A stretch of DNA of 11,644 nucleotides from Candidatus Brocadiaceae bacterium (GTDB lineage Bacteria > Planctomycetota > Brocadiia > Brocadiales > Brocadiaceae), in the NCBI GenBank assembly GCA_024653795.1, contig JANLHY010000392.1, positions 1 through 11,644 on the forward strand. The letters run 5' to 3'. Every line of letters starts with the position of its first letter. Positions within the stretch are counted from its first letter, which is position 1. Of the stretch, positions 6,790-11,644 are shown piece by piece. The position numbers and the translations under genes are program-made. Under the pieces are notes generated by a model that saw only the letters and a list, made by a program, of their open reading frames with translations, did no database searches and was not told where the DNA came from.

Positions 6790-9700
6790 ATGACAGATAT
6801 CGTGTACGATAAAATTAATGAGTATAGTTCTGTGAAAATATCTCTCGCATCCCCGGAAGATATCAGAAGCTGGTCTTATGGCGAAGTAAAAAAGCCGGAA
6901 ACGATTAATTATCGAACGTACAGGGCAGAAAAAGATGGTTTGTTCTGTGAACGCATTTTTGGACCGGAACGCAATTGGGAGTGTTTTTGCGGAAAATATA
7001 AAGGAATAAAACATAAAGGGATTATATGTGATCGATGCGGTGTAAAAATTACCCATTCGCGTGTTAGAAGAAAACGGATGGGGCATATTAATTTGGCGGC
7101 GCCCATTGTCCATATCTGGTTCTTTAAGGCAATGCCATCCCGATTAGGTACGCTTCTTGGGATGAAGACCACCTCCTTGGAAAGGATTATTTATTTTCAA
7201 GACTATGTTGTAATTGATACCGGGAGTACTCCTCTTAAAGAGTATCAAATGCTCAGTGAAGAGGAATATAAAGCGAACAAGGAAAAGTATGGTGAACAGT
7301 CTTTCAAGGCAGGAATGGGTGCTGAGGCAATACGAACACTACTGCAAAAGCTTGATTTGATAGCGTTGTCAGAAGAACTTCGGGAGGAGCTGAATCAAAC
7401 GAAATCCAAACAACGTGCGAAAGAAATAATTAAAAGACTTGAGATTGTAGAAGCATTTAGAGACTCTGGAAATAAGATAGAGTGGATGGTTCTCAGTGTT
7501 GTTCCTGTTATTCCACCAGATTTAAGACCATTGGTTCTTTTGGAAAGTGGGAATTTTGCAACGTCTGATCTCAATGATCTTTATAGGAGGATTATTAATA
7601 GAAATAATCGATTAAAAAAGTTAATCGATCTGAATGCGCCTGAAGTAATTATAAGAAACGAAAAAAGGATGTTGCAACAGGCCGTCGATGCCTTGTTTGA
7701 TAACACAAGGGGAAAACGTCCTGTGTTGGGCAGCAATAACAGGCCTTTAAAATCATTAACCGATATGATTAAAGGCAAGCAGGGGCGCTTCAGGGAAAAC
7801 TTGCTCGGAAAAAGAGTCGACTATTCGGCTCGCTCAGTGATTGTGGTAGGCCCTGAGTTGAAATTACACCAGTGCGGTTTACCAAAGAAAATAGCATTGG
7901 AGTTATTTCAGCCATTTATTATAAGGAGACTAAAAGAACTAGGGCTTGCGGATACGATAAAGAGCGCAAAGAAAATGTTAGGGCGCAAGGACAAGGAAGT
8001 TTGGGATATCCTTGATGAAGTAGTTAAGCGGCATCCCGTGCTGCTCAATAGAGCGCCAACATTGCATAGAATGGGTATTCAAGCCTTTGAGCCGATACTC
8101 GTAGAGGGGAATGCCATTAAATTGCATCCATTGGTTTGCCGTGGTTTTAATGCAGATTTCGACGGTGATCAGATGGCTGTTCATCTTCCTCTTTCAATCG
8201 AGGCACAGACAGAAGCAATTACTTTAATGTTATCTACGAATAATATTTTTTCCCCAGCTTCAGGCGAACCGGTCATAACGCCAACTCAGGATATTGTTTT
8301 AGGGTGTTCTTATCTCACCATAAGTTTACAAGATGAGTCTGAGGAAAAGATTCAAAGGTTTAGCGGCCCGGACGAGGTAATATATGCGTTATCTGTAAAA
8401 AAAGTATATCTGCATAAAAAGATTGAGATAAGGCTGAAACAAACAAAGATTATTAAGGATAAAACGGGTGCTGAGGAACCTAAAAATGGTCTATGCAAAA
8501 CGACAGTTGGGCGTGTCATTTTTAATAGTATATTACCGGAAGGGATGCCCTTTTATAATTACACATTGGATTTGAAGGGTATTAGTAAAATAATTCAAGA
8601 TTGTTATAAACTTCTGGGCAGGGAAAAAACAATTGTTTTATTGGATGATATTAAGGAGACCGGTTTTAAAGCATGTACAAAAGCAGGGCTCTCATTTGCA
8701 ATAACAGATATAAAGATGCCGGCAAAGAAGCAGGAAATTATTGATAAAACACAGGAAGAGATTGAAAGAATACAAAAATTATACCGAAAAGGAATTATCA
8801 CGGAAGGTGAAAGATATAATCAAATTATAGATATGTGGACATCTGCCGGTGAAAGGGTTGCAGAGGAGATGTTGAGTGAGCTTAAAAACGACATAAGAGA
8901 CGGAAAACCCTATTTGAATCCAGTGTACTTAATGTCTGCATCTGGCGCAAGAGGTAGTTCACAACAGTTGCGGCAGCTTGCGGGTATGCGTGGTTTGATG
9001 GCAAAACCTTCTGGAAAGATTATTGAAACCCCTATAAAGGCCAATTTTAGAGAGGGTCTTGGTGTACTTGAATATTTTAGTTCTACTCATGGAGCTAGAA
9101 AAGGATTAGCGGATACTGCTTTAAAGACTGCTGATTCTGGTTATTTAACACGTAAATTAGCTGATGTTGCTCAAAACGTGGTGATAACAGCACAAGATTG
9201 CGGCACTACAAATGGTATTACCAAAAGTGTTGTTTACCGAGGCGAAAAGGTAGAGGTACCTTTAAGTAAGGCAATAACTGGGCGCGTTGCGAGAAACAAT
9301 ATTGTCGATTTGGTAAAAGACGAAGTAATAGTGAAGGAAAACGAATTAATTACCGAAGAAAAAGCAAAGAGGATCGAGGCCTTAGGGTATGAGAAAATTA
9401 AAGTACGGTCAGCCTTGACTTGTGAATTATCTTTGGGACTTTGTGTAAAATGCTATGGAATGGATTTGTCGAGAGGGAAATTGGTTGAAGAGGGTATGGC
9501 TGTTGGAATTATTGCGGCTCAATCGATTGGTGAACCTGGTACGCAGCTTACCATGAAGACATTCCATATCGGAGGCACTGCTACACGTTCTGTAGAGGAG
9601 TCCGAAGCAAAAGCGAAACGTGCTGGGATTATAAAATATAACAATTTGGTTGTAGTAAAAAATCCGCAAGGAAAAAATGTTGCTATTAATGCAAATGGTG

Positions 9701-10902
9701 AAATCCTGCTTATTGATTCAAAAGGAAGGCAAATTGATAAACATACGGTAGTTCTTGGAGCGGAAGTACTGGTAAAAGAGAATGGTAGTGTTGTTGCACA
9801 TCAGATATTGACCAAGTGGGATCCTCATATGATTCCAATACTGACTGAAATGTCTGGTAAAATACGTTTTGAAGATATTGTGATTGGTAAGACTATGCGG
9901 CAGGAGTACGAGGCTTCGACCGGAGTTAAACGAAAAGTAATTATGGAACACAAAGGAGATTTACACCCGCAAGTCATTATTGAAGACGAGACAGGTAAAA
10001 TTTTAGGTCTATACCCAATTCCGGAAAAAGCACATATCGAAGTTGATGAAGGCGACAAGGTTACATCTGGTACACTACTTGCAAAAACGCCGCGAGAAAT
10101 TTCCAGAACTGAAGACATCACAGGAGGTTTGCCAAGGGTATCTGAAATTGTTGAGGCAAGAAAACCTAAAGACCCTGCAGTAATGAGCGAAATCGATGGT
10201 ATTGTAGAGGTAGGTGAAAAACGTCGTGGAAAACGCACAATATTGGTGAAGAGTGAAACAGGTATGGAAATAGAACACCTTGTGCCTCGAGGTAAGCATT
10301 TAAGAGTGCATCGCGGAGATCGCATTAAGGCCGGTAGTCCACTTGTGGAAGGGCCTCTCATATTACAAGATATTTTAAGAATAAGCGGTGAAGAGGAACT
10401 TCAAACGTACATGTTGAAAGAAGTTCAAAACGTTTATCGCTCTCAAAATGTGCCAATTGACGATAAGCATATTGAGATAATTATTGCTCAAATGCTGAGA
10501 AAGGTTAAAGCGGACGATGTTGGTGACACATCTTTTTTACCTGGGCAAGTTGTCGACAAATTTAGATTTAAAGCAGAAAACAAAAAAATCATTGAAAAAG
10601 GCGGTAAACCTGCAACGGCAAAACCAATGTTGTTAGGGATAACCAAGGCATCCATACAATCCGACAGCTTCATATCTGCAGCTTCATTCCAGGAAACTAC
10701 TAAAGTTTTGACCAGGGCAGCGCTCGAAGGTAAGACTGATAGATTGGTTGGATTAAAGGAAAATGTTATTCTTGGACATCTGGTGCCAGCAGGTACCGGT
10801 TATAAATCATACTATTCACTTACTGCGATGCCAACTGAGGCAGTTACTTCAAAGGAAACAGAAGAACACGAAGATAAAGAACTCGCTGCATCAACTCAAT
10901 AG
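6790..10902 (+). CDS. rpoC: DNA-directed RNA polymerase subunit beta'
   Basis: Beta' holds the catalytic magnesium and the moving parts of RNA polymerase. It has 1370 residues, near the E. coli length of 1407. In order: the first zinc site Cys65, Cys67, Cys80, Cys83; NRAPTLHR; the catalytic NADFDGD at 454-460 with Asp456, Asp458 and Asp460; the bridge helix around 758-793 with GARKGLADTALKTADSGYLT; the second zinc site Cys804, Cys878, Cys885, Cys888; the trigger loop around 915-930; then an insert of about 175 residues (932-1107) like the SI3 of Gram-negative polymerases; and ITGGLPRVSEIVEAR from 1110. The trigger loop reads LTMKTFH where most bacteria have LTMRTFH. An acidic tail follows the conserved PAGTGY. 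AGGAAG (6775-6780), nine bases ahead, supports the ATG, 16 bases after rpoB. Confidence 0.98.
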   Translation: MTDIVYDKINEYSSVKISLASPEDIRSWSYGEVKKPETINYRTYRAEKDGLFCERIFGPERNWECFCGKYKGIKHKGIICDRCGVKITHSRVRRKRMGHINLAAPIVHIWFFKAMPSRLGTLLGMKTTSLERIIYFQDYVVIDTGSTPLKEYQMLSEEEYKANKEKYGEQSFKAGMGAEAIRTLLQKLDLIALSEELREELNQTKSKQRAKEIIKRLEIVEAFRDSGNKIEWMVLSVVPVIPPDLRPLVLLESGNFATSDLNDLYRRIINRNNRLKKLIDLNAPEVIIRNEKRMLQQAVDALFDNTRGKRPVLGSNNRPLKSLTDMIKGKQGRFRENLLGKRVDYSARSVIVVGPELKLHQCGLPKKIALELFQPFIIRRLKELGLADTIKSAKKMLGRKDKEVWDILDEVVKRHPVLLNRAPTLHRMGIQAFEPILVEGNAIKLHPLVCRGFNADFDGDQMAVHLPLSIEAQTEAITLMLSTNNIFSPASGEPVITPTQDIVLGCSYLTISLQDESEEKIQRFSGPDEVIYALSVKKVYLHKKIEIRLKQTKIIKDKTGAEEPKNGLCKTTVGRVIFNSILPEGMPFYNYTLDLKGISKIIQDCYKLLGREKTIVLLDDIKETGFKACTKAGLSFAITDIKMPAKKQEIIDKTQEEIERIQKLYRKGIITEGERYNQIIDMWTSAGERVAEEMLSELKNDIRDGKPYLNPVYLMSASGARGSSQQLRQLAGMRGLMAKPSGKIIETPIKANFREGLGVLEYFSSTHGARKGLADTALKTADSGYLTRKLADVAQNVVITAQDCGTTNGITKSVVYRGEKVEVPLSKAITGRVARNNIVDLVKDEVIVKENELITEEKAKRIEALGYEKIKVRSALTCELSLGLCVKCYGMDLSRGKLVEEGMAVGIIAAQSIGEPGTQLTMKTFHIGGTATRSVEESEAKAKRAGIIKYNNLVVVKNPQGKNVAINANGEILLIDSKGRQIDKHTVVLGAEVLVKENGSVVAHQILTKWDPHMIPILTEMSGKIRFEDIVIGKTMRQEYEASTGVKRKVIMEHKGDLHPQVIIEDETGKILGLYPIPEKAHIEVDEGDKVTSGTLLAKTPREISRTEDITGGLPRVSEIVEARKPKDPAVMSEIDGIVEVGEKRRGKRTILVKSETGMEIEHLVPRGKHLRVHRGDRIKAGSPLVEGPLILQDILRISGEEELQTYMLKEVQNVYRSQNVPIDDKHIEIIIAQMLRKVKADDVGDTSFLPGQVVDKFRFKAENKKIIEKGGKPATAKPMLLGITKASIQSDSFISAASFQETTKVLTRAALEGKTDRLVGLKENVILGHLVPAGTGYKSYYSLTAMPTEAVTSKETEEHEDKELAASTQ

Positions 10903-10907
10903 AGGTG
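10902..10907 (+). promoter_or_regulatory. Ribosome-binding site that sets the rpsL start
   Basis: GAGGTG begins on the last base of the rpoC stop codon and lies nine bases before the ATG at 10917. It matches the 16S rRNA tail well. The frame is open upstream to a GTG at 10905, but that GTG lies inside this site, so it is very unlikely to be the start. The overlap with the rpoC stop suggests tight translational linkage of rpoC and rpsL. Confidence 0.75.
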
Positions 10908-10916
10908 GGAGAAAAA

Positions 10917-11288
10917 ATGCCAACAATAAACCAATTAATCAGAAAAGGAAGAAAGGGTACAAAAGGTAAAAGTAAGTGTCCTGACCTAGAAAAGTGCTCT
11001 CAAAGGAAGGGAGTATGTCTTCAGGTTATGACGAGGACACCTAAGAAACCTAATTCTGCGTTAAGAAAAGTAGCCAGAGTAAGGTTGTCCAATGGCAGGG
11101 AAATAACGGCTTATATTCCGGGTGAAGGGCATAATTTGCAGGAACATTCGATTGTGCTGGTTAGAGGAGGCCGAGTAAGAGACCTGCCAGGTATAAAATA
11201 TCATATCATTCGTGGAACGTTAGATTGCGCAGGGGTTGATGGCAGAAGGCGTTCTCGCTCTAAGTATGGGACAAAGACCCCAAAATAG
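10917..11288 (+). CDS. rpsL: 30S ribosomal protein S12
   Basis: S12 lines the decoding centre of the small subunit and controls accuracy; it is the classic streptomycin-resistance protein. From the ATG at 10917 it has 123 residues, the usual length, starting MPTINQLIRKG. The two conserved loops are TPKKPNSALRK (41-51), with both lysines (43 and 44) kept, and RGGRVRDLPG (83-92). In the second loop residue 88 is Arg (codon AGA, 11178-11180); E. coli and Mycobacterium have Lys there. Asp89, often methylthiolated, is kept. There are cysteines at 21, 27 and 34 in the N-terminal part; Cys21 is not in E. coli S12. The gene is 14 bases after rpoC, and rpsG follows after 24 bases, so the str operon is fused to the rpoBC unit. 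Confidence 0.98.
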   Translation: MPTINQLIRKGRKGTKGKSKCPDLEKCSQRKGVCLQVMTRTPKKPNSALRKVARVRLSNGREITAYIPGEGHNLQEHSIVLVRGGRVRDLPGIKYHIIRGTLDCAGVDGRRRSRSKYGTKTPK

Positions 11289-11312
11289 GTTTTAACAAGG
11301 AGAATGTAGTTT

Positions 11313-11644
11313 ATGGCACTAGCATATAAGAGTACATCGGTATTTCTGCAACCAGACGTTAAATATAAGAGTAAGCTGGTTTCAAAATTTATTAATAGCC
11401 TCATGCGAAAAGGGAAAAAAAGCATTGCCGAAAGAGTATTTTATGGGGCAATGGAAGTTATAGAAAAAAAGATAACGGATGTAGCGCCATTAGAAATGTT
11501 CGAAACAGCAGTAAATAATGTGAAACCGTTAGTAGAGGTTCGATCAAAACGAGTCGGTGGCGCAACGTATCAGGTACCTGTAGAGGTGCCAAAACAAAGG
11601 CAATTATCGTTGGCGTTTCGTTGGATAATAGACGCTGCAAAGGG
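11313..11644 (+). CDS. rpsG: 30S ribosomal protein S7 (5' part, runs off the window)
   Basis: S7 nucleates assembly of the 30S head, contacts mRNA and tRNA near the E site, and in E. coli represses the str operon. The first 110 codons are visible and remain open to the window edge. The stretch KLVSKFINSLMRKGKKSIAE and the later VEVRSKRVGGATYQVPVEV are the family core. The N-terminus (MALAYKSTSVFLQPDVKYKS) is less basic than the arginine-rich tail of E. coli S7. AAGGAG (11297-11302), ten bases before the ATG, supports the start. A second ATG at 11304 lies in another frame and is followed at once by TAG. By position fusA and tuf would be expected next, but they are not in view. Confidence 0.96.
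   Translation, partial: MALAYKSTSVFLQPDVKYKSKLVSKFINSLMRKGKKSIAERVFYGAMEVIEKKITDVAPLEMFETAVNNVKPLVEVRSKRVGGATYQVPVEVPKQRQLSLAFRWIIDAAK

Noticed and set aside
9825..10361. 178-codon open frame on the minus strand inside rpoC
   Set aside because: It is fully antisense to the conserved SI3 and ITGGLP region of beta'; the Ser- and Ile-rich translation matches no family I know and is explained by codon bias of the sense gene.
10905..10916. GTG start for rpsL four codons upstream
   Set aside because: The GTG is part of the GAGGTG ribosome-binding site, and S12 proteins normally begin MPTINQL, which starts at the ATG at 10917.
10763..10969. 68-codon plus-strand frame bridging rpoC and rpsL
   Set aside because: It overlaps both genes out of frame; the upstream half is shadow of the beta' C-terminus and the downstream half is shadow of S12. 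No independent ribosome-binding site is visible.
11304..11309. ATG-TAG minimal frame between the ribosome-binding site and start of rpsG
   Set aside because: The ATG is one base from AAGGAG, too close for initiation, and the AT-rich context makes such a pair likely by chance.

Overview
The window is a single co-directional run of housekeeping genes on the + strand: the 3' end of secE, then nusG, rplK, rplA, rplJ, rplL, rpoB, rpoC, rpsL and the 5' part of rpsG. This is the conserved bacterial translocation/transcription/ribosome cluster (secE-nusG-rplKAJL-rpoBC) joined directly to the start of the str operon (rpsL-rpsG). There are no mobile elements, CRISPR arrays, RNA genes or foreign-looking insertions. 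All other long open frames are shadows of these genes.

Organism: the DNA is AT-rich by eye, with A- and T-ending codons favoured and many A7-A8 runs. NusG has a planctomycete-like look (the N-terminal WYVLRVQSN segment, the KGGKK loop and the ETPGAGDF segment). RpoC carries a long trigger-loop insertion and RpoB a coiled-coil-type insertion before the catalytic GDKMAGRHGNKG motif. I infer a member of the Planctomycetota; low GC would suit an anammox-type (Brocadiales) lineage, but this is from memory of family sequences and not from a search.

Layout: 2-115 SecE C-terminus; 116-299 the only sizeable gap, with a small inverted repeat, a 10-base direct repeat, weak promoter-like elements and a doubtful 31-codon frame; 300-848 NusG; 864-3044 the L11, L1, L10 and L7/L12 stalk and L1-arm proteins; 3081-10902 the beta and beta' subunits of RNA polymerase; 10917-11288 S12; 11313 to the end S7. 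Downstream of nusG the gaps are only 14-57 bases, with no visible terminator, so the whole block is probably one transcription unit. The gaps are too short for the long L10 leader and the rplL-rpoB attenuator known from E. coli.

The products work together: beta and beta' form the catalytic core of RNA polymerase, NusG binds that core and can couple it to the ribosome, L11/L10/L12 build the GTPase stalk, L1 builds the E-site arm, and S12 and S7 shape the decoding centre and 30S head. The observations most worth following are residue-level: an Arg at the S12 position where Lys-to-Arg gives streptomycin resistance, a Lys in place of the trigger-loop Arg of beta', and several changes in the rifampicin pocket of beta. 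I found no previously undescribed system here.
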